From contig JAAXVQ010000167.1 of NCBI GenBank assembly GCA_013335425.1, positions 1 through 5,422 on the forward strand: a DNA stretch of 5,422 nucleotides, written 5' to 3'. The notes below the pieces were generated by a model. It made no database searches, was not told the origin of the DNA, and saw nothing but the letters and a program-made list of their open reading frames with translations. A program made the position numbers and the translations under genes. The stretch comes from Candidatus Firestoneibacteriota bacterium. Lineage in GTDB: Bacteria > Oederibacteriota > JAAXVQ01. Shown piece after piece: positions 1 through 5,422 of this stretch; within the stretch, counting starts at the first letter, position 1, and every line of letters starts with the position of its first letter.

Positions 1-1128
1 GTCGCGCATTTCGTTTTCCAACTCGGTCAGCCGCGTTTCATCACCGGTCAAGGTGACCTGCAATTCTCCCAACTCTTTGGTCTTGGCCTCGCGGGTGCGG
101 GAAATTCGCAGAAGTTGTTCCTGCAACAGTTCGCCCCGGGCCTGAAGCTCTTTCATTTCCGCATCCAGGCGGGATAAACCCACCTGCAAGTCTTCCTTGC
201 GCAAATCCGAGGAGGCGATGAATTCCTCGGCCTTGACCATGTTCTCGGCCACTTGGTGGGCGGCGGTCTGCGCTTGGGAAAGGGCCGCTTCCAAGGTGCC
301 CAACTCCCGGTCGAAGCCGGTCAAGTCGGCTTCCAGCGTTTCCTGCCCGCCTTCCAGTTCGCGGATAACGTTCTGACGATCTCCCCAAGCGTGTTCCAGT
401 TTGCGCAATTCACGCCGGCGTTGGGCTAAGTCCTTTCGCCCCCGGGAAACTTCCAACGTGGTCAATTCCTGCTTGAGTTCCTGGTAGCGTTTGGCTTTGC
501 TGGCCTGACGTTCCAAGGTCCCGATCTGACGCTTGATTTCCACCACAATATCGTTCACGCGGAGGAAATTCTGTTCCGTGGATTCGAGTTTGCGCAGAGC
601 TTCATCCTTACGGTCCCGGTACTTGGAAATGCCCGCCGCTTCTTCAAACACGAAGCGCCGGTCTCCCGGCTTGGAGGAAACGATCAAATCGATTTTACCC
701 TGTTCCAAAAAGGAGTAGGCGTTCGTGCCCAGACCCGTGTTGCTCAGCAGGTCATGGATGTCCCGCAACCGGCAGGGAACCTTGTTGAGCAGATACTCGC
801 TCTCACCCGAGCGATACGTGCGGCGCGTCAGCGTGACTTCATCGTGATCTGTGGGCAAAAAGTGATCGGCATTGTCGATGGCCAGGGTTACTTCGGCCAT
901 GCCGACGGCTTTGCGTTGGTCGGTACCGTTGAAGATAACGTCTTCCATGCGCGCACCGCGCAAGGCACGCGCGCTGGTTTCGCCCAAAACCCAGCGAATG
1001 GAATCCACCACGTTGGATTTTCCGCAGCCATTGGGACCAACCACAGCCGTGATCCCCGGTTCAAAATCCAAGGTAGTTTGATCGACAAAAGATTTAAAAC
1101 CGCTCATTTCCAGGCGCTTAAAGTACAC
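1..1128 (-). CDS. smc: Chromosome segregation protein SMC, N-terminal 376 residues (3' end outside window)
   Basis: SMC is the ATPase core of bacterial condensin. It dimerises, binds ScpA/ScpB and extrudes DNA loops to compact and separate chromosomes. Seen here: the family's conserved opening (VYFKRLEMSGFKSF), a Walker A motif GPNGCGKSN at residues 31-39, the R-loop-like stretch after it, and the Q-loop region with Q143 in 'FLEQGKIDLI', followed by 'FEEAAGISKYRDRK' (161-174). From about residue 170 to the window edge the protein is charged, rich in Leu, Glu, Lys, Arg and Gln, and clearly coiled coil. The hinge, second coil, signature motif and Walker B are not reached; full SMC proteins have about 1,150-1,250 residues. 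The start is the GTG at 1128, because the family begins M-Y-(F/L)-K-R-L-E and an AGAGGGTGG sequence lies 8 nt upstream. Two further in-frame GTGs (1137, 1140) fall inside that binding site. The gene is divergent from the barrel protein gene. Identity is near certain. Confidence 0.97.
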   Translation of the reverse strand, partial: MYFKRLEMSGFKSFVDQTTLDFEPGITAVVGPNGCGKSNVVDSIRWVLGETSARALRGARMEDVIFNGTDQRKAVGMAEVTLAIDNADHFLPTDHDEVTLTRRTYRSGESEYLLNKVPCRLRDIHDLLSNTGLGTNAYSFLEQGKIDLIVSSKPGDRRFVFEEAAGISKYRDRKDEALRKLESTEQNFLRVNDIVVEIKRQIGTLERQASKAKRYQELKQELTTLEVSRGRKDLAQRRRELRKLEHAWGDRQNVIRELEGGQETLEADLTGFDRELGTLEAALSQAQTAAHQVAENMVKAEEFIASSDLRKEDLQVGLSRLDAEMKELQARGELLQEQLLRISRTREAKTKELGELQVTLTGDETRLTELENEMRD

Positions 1129-1136
1129 GGAACGCA

Positions 1137-1145
1137 CCACCCTCT
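1137..1145 (-). promoter_or_regulatory. Ribosome binding site of smc
   Basis: On the minus strand AGAGGGTGG ends 8 nt before the GTG at 1128. It supports that GTG over the two in-frame GTGs at 1140 and 1137, which would sit inside the site itself. Confidence 0.6.
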
Positions 1146-1166
1146 ACCCCAAGATATAGTAGGTTT

Positions 1167-1194
1167 AGTATATTCACAATCCCATCTTTGTCAA
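1167..1194 (-). promoter_or_regulatory. Probable sigma-70-type promoter of smc
   Basis: Reading the minus strand, a perfect TTGACA (-35, 1194-1189) is followed after 16 nt by TATACT (-10, 1172-1167), five of six consensus bases. Transcription would start near 1160, leaving a leader of about 30 nt before the smc GTG at 1128. The spacer is one base short of the optimum. No operator or palindrome is evident over the boxes. This is the best-looking promoter in the window; its use is inferred from sequence only. Confidence 0.7.
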
Positions 1195-1226
1195 GGTATA
1201 AAACTCCGAAAACCACAAAATTTGGG

Positions 1227-1255
1227 ATACCATTAACCAACAAATACTATATAAT
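1227..1255 (+). promoter_or_regulatory. Possible promoter of the exported barrel protein gene
   Basis: A perfect TATAAT lies at 1250-1255, in an AT-rich stretch 42 nt upstream of the ATG at 1298. The hexamer 17 nt before it (ATACCA, 1227-1232) matches TTGACA at only three positions. If this is a promoter it has a poor -35 box, which would fit need for an activator or a different sigma factor. The TATAAT could also be chance in AT-rich DNA. Confidence 0.45.
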
Positions 1256-1283
1256 GTATCACCATTAAAAATCAAGGATTCCC

Positions 1284-1290
1284 AAGGAGA
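1284..1290 (+). promoter_or_regulatory. Ribosome binding site of the exported barrel protein gene
   Basis: AAGGAGA sits 7 nt before the ATG at 1298, close to the ideal sequence and spacing, and fixes that start. Confidence 0.8.
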
Positions 1291-1297
1291 ACACCAT

Positions 1298-1900
1298 ATG
1301 CAGTTTTCGTTTAAATGCCTACGTTGGATGGGCTTAGCGGGATTTTCAGTGGCTTTTTTTCTGCTGAGTGCTCAGGCAAAAGATTTTCCCGATCCCAATG
1401 TTCTGATGATTTTACCCACCGGTGCTTTCAGTAACTCTTTCATTCTTGAGTATGAAAGGGGTTTGGGAAACTATTTCGGATTTGCCCTTCGGGGTACTTC
1501 CACCCATCATTGGCTTTGGGAGGGTGGAAAGACCGGCTCCAACGACGATTATGACTGGATTTACACCCTAGACGGCACCGGTTTCGGGCTTTCAGCGCGG
1601 CTTTATCCCAGCGGGAACGCTCCCCAAGGTTATTTTATAGGGCCGCGGGTCGACTTTCTTAATTACCGGGGCACCTATGAAGATCGCGTGAAAAACTTAC
1701 CGCCCGTGGACGTAACCCTGCAAGTGACCACGTACCATCTGGAAACAGGATATCAATTCATCTTCGGCGAACACTTCGTGCTCACACCTTTTGTGGATGC
1801 CGGCGTACCTGTCGTTAAAAGCAGCAATGGCGGCGCCACCTTGGCCGGAATCGTTACGTTTATTCTCGGGGGTGGCATCTATTTGGGTTGGGCGTTCTAA
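1298..1900 (+). CDS. Exported protein, probable small outer membrane beta-barrel, function unknown
   Basis: I do not recognise the family. Seen: 200 residues with a classic Sec signal peptide, having basic residues near the start (K6, R9), a hydrophobic core at about 11-24, and a likely signal peptidase I site after A27 (S-A-Q-A then K). The mature part of about 173 residues alternates short aromatic and polar stretches suited to amphipathic strands: 47-56, 59-67, 94-103, 111-124, 138-156 and 160-173. It ends GGGIYLGWAF with a C-terminal Phe, the usual last-strand signal read by the BAM assembly complex. Size and pattern fit an eight-stranded OmpX/OmpA-like or DUF3575-like barrel; no enzyme motif is visible. 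Only two cysteines or fewer are present and there is no lipobox. The gene has its own binding site and stands alone, divergent from smc and convergent with lpxI. Its GC content, about 51% by hand count, is lower than the adjoining lpx genes (around 60% in the lines I sampled). Export is well supported; barrel topology is inference. Confidence 0.8.
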   Translation: MQFSFKCLRWMGLAGFSVAFFLLSAQAKDFPDPNVLMILPTGAFSNSFILEYERGLGNYFGFALRGTSTHHWLWEGGKTGSNDDYDWIYTLDGTGFGLSARLYPSGNAPQGYFIGPRVDFLNYRGTYEDRVKNLPPVDVTLQVTTYHLETGYQFIFGEHFVLTPFVDAGVPVVKSSNGGATLAGIVTFILGGGIYLGWAF

Positions 1901-1923
1901 CCTGTGCGGTAGGCTTGCCCGGC

Positions 1924-2733
1924 TTAAAGTGCCAGCAAGGCGATCTTGGCTTGATTGGCCAAGGCCAATGTGGCCGCGGGATGTAAAAACAAGGTATGTC
2001 CGGCATCAAACGCCAGGGCTGTGGCTTTGGCTCTGATCATGGCTTGCATGGTTCGGGGACCGACCACGGGCATATCAAAACGCAAGTCTTGGTCGGGCTT
2101 GGTCACCTTGACCACCACCGCGCCGGTCTTGGCAAAACGACCGCCGCGCACAATACAGGCGTCCGTGCCTTCCATAGCTTCCACGGCCAACACCGCCTGA
2201 TTTTTAACCACCACGGTTTGACCGATATCGGCGCCGGCCACATGCTTGGCGATCCGGTGCCCGAAAGCAATGTCCAATTTTTCCTGAGCGCTTGGCGCCC
2301 GTCGGGTCAGCACCCCGGGCCGGGGCAAGCTCTCGTTTAGAAACGGCAGCGGAGATTCCAACACCACGCCTTCGCGTTTCAAAGCCTCGGCCACGCCCCG
2401 TAAAATCGAATCCGCGCGTTTGTCCTTCAGACGCGCCAACAGAGCCACGGCACGCAGGTCCAACTTCAGATTGGCAAAAAGGCGTTTATGCCGAATCTGC
2501 CCGGCCATGAACGCCCGACGCACCCCGGCTTTCTTAAAGGCGCCGAACAACTTCCCCAGTTGCCCGATGCTCAGCCAGTGAATTTCGTCCACCAACTTTT
2601 CCAAGCGGCGCGAGGTTTCCTCGGGGAAAGCCACCGCCACCACCCGGTAACCTTGGCGGCGCGCCGCTTCGGCAAACAGCAGGGGAAACTCACCGTTGCC
2701 GGCGATCAGCCCCAGGGTTTCAGGCACAAACAT
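1924..2733 (-). CDS. lpxI: UDP-2,3-diacylglucosamine pyrophosphatase LpxI
   Basis: LpxI hydrolyses UDP-2,3-diacylglucosamine to 2,3-diacylglucosamine 1-phosphate (lipid X) and UMP, the fourth lipid A step, replacing the unrelated LpxH in many bacteria. The protein has 269 residues, the usual family length. Seen in order: N-terminal 'LGLIAGNGEFP' (7-17); 'MAGQIRHKRLF' (76-86); 'LKDKRADSILRGVAE' (102-116); 'GQTVVVKNQAVLAVEAMEGTDA' spanning 171-192; and 'TKPDQDLRFDMPVVGPRT' (211-228), where D220 matches the conserved RFD aspartate region tied to catalysis in the family. These are the LpxI (former DUF1009) hallmarks in both the N- and C-terminal domains. The ATG shares one base with the lpxA stop (TAATG), so translation is probably coupled; a GAGGT lies 11 nt upstream, slightly far. 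It is the last gene of the visible cluster and converges on the barrel protein gene with a 23-nt gap. Confidence 0.95.
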   Translation of the reverse strand: MFVPETLGLIAGNGEFPLLFAEAARRQGYRVVAVAFPEETSRRLEKLVDEIHWLSIGQLGKLFGAFKKAGVRRAFMAGQIRHKRLFANLKLDLRAVALLARLKDKRADSILRGVAEALKREGVVLESPLPFLNESLPRPGVLTRRAPSAQEKLDIAFGHRIAKHVAGADIGQTVVVKNQAVLAVEAMEGTDACIVRGGRFAKTGAVVVKVTKPDQDLRFDMPVVGPRTMQAMIRAKATALAFDAGHTLFLHPAATLALANQAKIALLAL

Positions 2734-3506
2734 TATTTGGAAATACCTCGTTCCGAAGCGTGGATAAACTCCACAAAAGGCACCACATCCGGCTGCGAAT
2801 TCTCTTCTTCCAGCTTTTTCATGGCTTGCGACACGTTGAGCTTGGAACGGTACATGATCCGGTAGGCGTGTTCGATGATCTTGATACGCTCATTGTCGAA
2901 CCCCTTGCGTTCGAGACCGATCCGGTTGATGCCCACAATGCGCAGCGGCGAACCCGCACAAAGAATATAGGGCGGCACATCCTTGACGATGCGGGAATAG
3001 CCGCCGATCATGGCGTACGATCCTACCCGTACGTACTGATGGATGGCGGTTAAACCCCCGATGTTGGTGTGATTTTCGATGGTCACATGCCCGGCGAGGG
3101 TGACGGCATTGGCGATAATGTTGGAATTGCCGATGATGCTGTCGTGTCCCACATGGGCATAGGCCATAATCAGGTTCTGGTCCCCCACGACCGTGGCCGC
3201 GTCTTCGCCGGTCGCCCGGTTCATGGTCACGTACTCGCGGATAATATTTTTGTTTCCGATTTTCATGTAGGAACGTTCGCCTTTAAACTTCAAATCCTGG
3301 CACTCGCTGCCTAAAATCGCACCGGTGAACACCCGGCAATCGGAACCCACGGTAGTCCAACCGTCCGCCACCACATGAGCGCCGAGAACCGTACGGTCGC
3401 CGATTTGCACGTGTTCGCCCACCACGGCCCCGGGTCCGATCTGGACGTCCTGTCCCAGTTTGGCTGCCGGGTGTACCACGGCATTGGGATGAATAATGAC
3501 AGCCAC
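2733..3506 (-). CDS. lpxA: Acyl-ACP--UDP-N-acetylglucosamine O-acyltransferase LpxA
   Basis: LpxA transfers a 3-hydroxyacyl chain from ACP to the 3-OH of UDP-GlcNAc in the cytoplasm, the first lipid A step. It is a trimer of left-handed beta-helices. The protein has 257 residues (E. coli has 262). Hexapeptide repeats of the I-G-x-x-x-x type fill residues about 2-185, and a helical C-terminal domain follows (190-257). Seen: 'HPNAVVHPAAKLG' at the start, 'QDLKFKGE' (70-77), 'YAHVGHDSIIGNSNI' with H121 at the position of catalytic H125 of E. coli, 'LAGH' (H140), 'GGLTAIHQ' (H156) and 'DVPPYILCAGSP' (176-187). The start is the GTG at 3506, because a strong AAGGAGG lies 7 nt upstream and the protein then begins MAVIIHPNA. 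An upstream in-frame ATG at 3527 would place that binding site inside the gene. The stop overlaps the lpxI start by one base. lpxC-fabZ lies 43 nt upstream. Confidence 0.97.
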   Translation of the reverse strand: MAVIIHPNAVVHPAAKLGQDVQIGPGAVVGEHVQIGDRTVLGAHVVADGWTTVGSDCRVFTGAILGSECQDLKFKGERSYMKIGNKNIIREYVTMNRATGEDAATVVGDQNLIMAYAHVGHDSIIGNSNIIANAVTLAGHVTIENHTNIGGLTAIHQYVRVGSYAMIGGYSRIVKDVPPYILCAGSPLRIVGINRIGLERKGFDNERIKIIEHAYRIMYRSKLNVSQAMKKLEEENSQPDVVPFVEFIHASERGISK

Positions 3507-3513
3507 GACACTC

Positions 3514-3520
3514 CCTCCTT
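3514..3520 (-). promoter_or_regulatory. Ribosome binding site of lpxA, deciding its start
   Basis: On the minus strand AAGGAGG, the strongest binding site in the window, ends 7 nt before the GTG at 3506. It lies downstream of the alternative ATG at 3527 and so argues against that start. Confidence 0.85.
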
Positions 3521-3527
3521 TGAACAA

Positions 3528-3543
3528 ACCCCCTTTCGGGGGT
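3528..3543 (-). other. Small GC-rich hairpin with GAAA tetraloop between fabZ and lpxA
   Basis: The minus-strand RNA reads ACCCCC-GAAA-GGGGGU, a perfect 6-bp stem closed by a C-G pair on a GNRA-type loop, followed by UUGUUC. It begins 6 nt after the lpxC-fabZ stop and ends 7 nt before the lpxA binding site. The U-tract is short and broken, so it would be a leaky terminator at best. It could instead lower lpxA expression relative to the upstream genes, mark an RNA processing point, or protect a 3' end. The structure is directly visible; the role is inference. Confidence 0.5.
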
Positions 3544-3549
3544 GAATGG

Positions 3550-4863
3550 TTATTTGTCCATCAGGGTCGACATCAAATCCGCTTCACAAACCAAATCCTC
3601 GCCCACATAAGCCTGACCGTGCATCTTGGCGATGCGTTCCTTGAGCTTGACCACTTCCAGCACGAAGCGCAACTGGTCGCCGGGCAGCACGGGTTTGCGG
3701 AACTTGACATTGTCCAGACTTACGAAATAAACAACTTTGGATTTCGCGTCCGGCACGGCCTTTAAAAGCAGAACTCCGCCCACCTGGGCCATGGCTTCCA
3801 CAATCAACACACCGGGCATAATGGGATGCCCGGGGAAATGACCTTGGAAAAAAGGTTCATTGATGGTGACGTTCTTGATGCCGACCGCGCGTTTGCCTTC
3901 CTCCAGGTCAATGACCCGGTCTACCAGCAAAAACGGGTACCGATGCGGCAGCAGATCCTGAATTTCTTTGGCTTGAATGATCATTGCAGTTCCCTTCCCC
4001 CTTGACGTGTATTGTGCCCTTTCCGAGGCTTGTTGCAGGCGTCGGGCAAATCCGGTGTTTAGGGCGTGCCCGGATTTGTAGGCCACAAAGTGGCCTTCCA
4101 CAGGGAGCCCCACCAGCGCCAAATCGCCGATAAAATCCAAAATTTTATGATAAGCCAGTTCGCCCTCGAAACGCAGGGGGCCGTTCTTGACGCCAGCGGA
4201 TCCCAGGACCAAGGCATTGTCGGAGGTGCCGCCGTTGGCAATACCGCCTTTGGCCAGCCCATGACTCTCCAGATAAGCAAATTCGTTTTCAAAACAAAAA
4301 GTCCGTGCCCGGGAAACCAAGTCTTCGAAAGTTTCCGGTGTAACGTCTACCGTAACACGTTGTTCCGGGACCCAGGTGTTTTCAAAGCGCAGCACAAAGG
4401 TAACACGCAAACCGCGATGAGGCCAGCCGACAATGGTTTTGTCCCCGTCCTGCCAAGTGACGATTTCCGGCAACCGGTAAACGCGGCGCACGGTATCGGG
4501 TTGTTCCACGATCCCGGCGGAAAGCAGCGCCTCCACGAAAGGTTTGGCCGAACCGTCCATGATGGGCGGCTCACTGCCTGAAAGTTCAATGCGGCAGTTG
4601 TCGACCTGCATGCCGGCCAAGGCCGCGAGCACGTGTTCCACGGTGTGCACTTCCACGCCGTTTTCACACAGAGTCGTTCCCCGACGTGTTTGGGAAACAG
4701 CCTGGGCGCGCGGATGTACGCAGGGCGCCCCGGGAAGGTCCGTGCGCACAATCACATAGCCCGTATCCGGAAGCGCAGGTTTAAAGGTCAGGGTGGTGGC
4801 AATGCCGGTATGCAATCCCACACCCGCCACCCGAACTTCCTGCGCCAAGGTGCGTTGATTCAC
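3550..4863 (-). CDS. lpxC/fabZ: Bifunctional UDP-3-O-acyl-N-acetylglucosamine deacetylase / 3-hydroxyacyl-ACP dehydratase (LpxC-FabZ fusion)
   Basis: This is a single 437-residue frame with two complete enzymes. Residues 1-~280 are LpxC, the zinc hydrolase that deacetylates UDP-3-O-acyl-GlcNAc, the committed lipid A step. Seen: 'GVGLHTG' (14-20), 'VEHVLAAL' with E76 and zinc ligand H77, 'MDGSA' (102-106), 'SRARTFCF' (184-191), 'YHKILDFIGDL' with zinc ligands H239 and D243, and 'SGHALNT' with H266 (H265 in E. coli). Residues 294-437 are FabZ, which dehydrates 3-hydroxyacyl-ACP in fatty acid synthesis: 'LLPHRYPFLLVDRV' (304-317), 'FFQGHFPGHPIMPGVLIVEA' with catalytic H342 and E356, and 'KFRKPVLPGDQL' (387-398). 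The start is the GTG at 4863, overlapping the lpxD stop as GTGA, with TTGGAGG 4 nt upstream. The frame stays open to 5205, but that extension lies inside lpxD and lacks LpxC homology. Such fusions are known, notably in Bacteroidota. The joint here is very short, about 13 residues. Confidence 0.96.
   Translation of the reverse strand: MNQRTLAQEVRVAGVGLHTGIATTLTFKPALPDTGYVIVRTDLPGAPCVHPRAQAVSQTRRGTTLCENGVEVHTVEHVLAALAGMQVDNCRIELSGSEPPIMDGSAKPFVEALLSAGIVEQPDTVRRVYRLPEIVTWQDGDKTIVGWPHRGLRVTFVLRFENTWVPEQRVTVDVTPETFEDLVSRARTFCFENEFAYLESHGLAKGGIANGGTSDNALVLGSAGVKNGPLRFEGELAYHKILDFIGDLALVGLPVEGHFVAYKSGHALNTGFARRLQQASERAQYTSRGKGTAMIIQAKEIQDLLPHRYPFLLVDRVIDLEEGKRAVGIKNVTINEPFFQGHFPGHPIMPGVLIVEAMAQVGGVLLLKAVPDAKSKVVYFVSLDNVKFRKPVLPGDQLRFVLEVVKLKERIAKMHGQAYVGEDLVCEADLMSTLMDK
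3982..4003 (-). promoter_or_regulatory. Possible internal ribosome binding site and ATG for free FabZ
   Basis: At the LpxC-FabZ joint the minus strand carries a purine-rich AAGGGGGAAGGGA (4003-3991), then 6 nt, then ATG (3984-3982) encoding M294. M294 is exactly where stand-alone FabZ proteins begin (MIIQAKEIQDLLPHRYPFLL). Internal initiation here would give a 144-residue FabZ beside the fusion. The binding site is only a partial match to AAGGAGG. Whether it is used cannot be told from sequence. Confidence 0.45.
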
Positions 4864-5422
4864 TTCGCCTCCAAGGCCTGCAAGCGGGCCTCCAATTGTC
4901 GAATTTTCTTGGTGAGCTCCGGCAGGCGCGCCAGCGATGCGAGTTGACGCATGGCTTCGCCGTGCGGCCGGGCGGGATACCCGGAGACGAACGTTTTGGC
5001 CGGCACGTCTCGGGTAACTCCGGCCTGCGCCCCCAAAACAGCCTGATCGCCGACTTGCAGATGCCCGACGATCCCCACCTGTCCACCGACCATGGCGTGA
5101 CGCCCGATATGTGAGCTGCCGCTGACGCCGGCTTGGGCCGCAATCACGGTGTGCGGCCCGACCACCACGTTGTGGGCGATCTGGACCAAGTTGTCCACTT
5201 TGCATCCTTGGCCTAAACGCGTCTCGCCCAGCGCTGCGCGGTCTACCGCGGCATTGGCGCCGATTTCCACGTCGTCTTCCAGAACCACGGTGCCGATTTG
5301 GGGAATCTTGGCATAAGCGTCCCCCACGGGCGCAAAACCAAACCCGTCTGCGCCTAAGACGACACCGGGATGGAGAATGACCCGTTTACCCACCCGCACC
5401 CGCTCACGTACCACCACGGAAG
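4860..5422 (-). CDS. lpxD: UDP-3-O-(3-hydroxyacyl)glucosamine N-acyltransferase LpxD, C-terminal part (5' end outside window)
   Basis: LpxD adds the second 3-hydroxyacyl chain, to the 2-amino group of UDP-3-O-acyl-glucosamine, right after LpxC. About 187 codons are visible; full LpxD has around 340-350 residues, so the N-terminal uridine-binding domain and the first repeats lie beyond the right edge. Seen: hexapeptide repeats throughout, 'GADGFGFAP', 'KIPQIGTVVLEDDVEIGANA', 'KVDNLVQIAHNV' with the catalytic His (H239 in E. coli) at 5174-5172, 'GGQVGIVGHLQVGD' and 'SGYPARPH', all diagnostic of LpxD rather than LpxA. The C-terminus is a short helix (ELTKKIRQLEARLQALEAK), the usual trimer-capping helix. 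GTGs at 5417 and 5414 are internal Val codons, since the frame and the fold continue upstream. The stop overlaps the lpxC start by four bases (GTGA), which implies coupled translation. Confidence 0.96.
   Translation of the reverse strand, partial: SVVVRERVRVGKRVILHPGVVLGADGFGFAPVGDAYAKIPQIGTVVLEDDVEIGANAAVDRAALGETRLGQGCKVDNLVQIAHNVVVGPHTVIAAQAGVSGSSHIGRHAMVGGQVGIVGHLQVGDQAVLGAQAGVTRDVPAKTFVSGYPARPHGEAMRQLASLARLPELTKKIRQLEARLQALEAK

Noticed and set aside
754..1236. 160-codon open frame on the plus strand
   Set aside because: It is antisense to the conserved SMC ATP-binding head, has no ribosome binding site or recognisable domain, and runs across the smc promoter. It is a by-product of GC-rich coding sequence.
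1154..1252. Eight-base inverted repeat ATATAGTA (1154-1161) / TACTATAT (1245-1252) in the divergent intergenic region
   Set aside because: It is short, AT-only apart from one base, and 83 bp apart in AT-rich DNA; it is readily explained by chance and by -10-like sequences.
1954..1969. Inverted repeat ATTGGCC-AA-GGCCAAT near the end of lpxI
   Set aside because: The loop of 2 nt is too small for a good hairpin and no T-run follows on either strand. The bases encode the ordinary Ala/Leu-rich LpxI C-terminus, so I treat it as a coding coincidence.
2488..2865. 125-codon open frame on the plus strand across the lpxA/lpxI junction
   Set aside because: It is antisense to two confidently identified genes, with no ribosome binding site and no recognisable protein features.
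3507..3527. ATG at 3527 as the lpxA start
   Set aside because: It would put the strong AAGGAGG inside the gene and add seven residues (MFKGGSV) not expected before the LpxA opening.
4066..4581. 171-codon open frame on the plus strand
   Set aside because: It is antisense to the LpxC domain, which has all its zinc and catalytic residues, and the frame shows no domain of its own.
4864..5205. Upstream in-frame extension of lpxC-fabZ (114 extra residues)
   Set aside because: It lies wholly inside lpxD in another frame, reads as low-complexity Arg/Gly/Ala protein without LpxC similarity, and a GTG with a ribosome binding site at 4863 gives the normal LpxC N-terminus.

Overview
The window looks like chromosomal core DNA of a Gram-negative, lipopolysaccharide-making bacterium. 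It carries part of a lipid A (Raetz pathway) operon, one secreted barrel-like protein, and the start of the chromosome-organising SMC protein. The phylum cannot be fixed from sequence alone. Three traits lead me to suspect a PVC-type or Omnitrophota-like lineage rather than a typical proteobacterium: a fused LpxC-FabZ protein, LpxI in place of LpxH, and an SMC head with an 'SSKPGDRR' segment before 'FEEAAGI'. Bacteroidota also carry LpxC-FabZ fusions, so this is inference.

Layout by position: (1) 1-1128, minus strand: the first 376 codons of smc, running out of the window at its left edge. (2) 1129-1297: a divergent, AT-rich intergenic region with a near-consensus sigma-70-type promoter for smc and a -10 box plus good ribosome binding site for the plus-strand gene. 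(3) 1298-1900, plus strand: a 200-residue exported protein, probably a small outer membrane beta-barrel, of unknown function. (4) 1924-5422, minus strand: a tight cluster read in the order lpxD (5' end missing), lpxC-fabZ fusion, lpxA, lpxI. lpxD/lpxC overlap as GTGA and lpxA/lpxI overlap as TAATG. Only the fabZ-lpxA junction has a real gap (43 nt), and it holds a small GC-rich hairpin.

How the genes work together: LpxA adds a 3-hydroxyacyl chain to UDP-GlcNAc. The LpxC part of the fusion removes the N-acetyl group, and LpxD adds the second 3-hydroxyacyl chain. LpxI cleaves the resulting UDP-diacylglucosamine to lipid X. The FabZ part dehydrates 3-hydroxyacyl-ACP, the same substrate pool that LpxA and LpxD draw on, so the cluster joins the branch point between phospholipid and lipid A synthesis. 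lpxB, lpxK and kdtA are not in the window. The promoter of the lpx cluster lies beyond its right edge.

I found no mobile elements, CRISPR, tRNA or rRNA genes, and no wholly new system. The points most worth a second look are the fusion junction, which still looks like an intergenic region with its own ribosome binding site and ATG for FabZ, and the unassigned exported protein.
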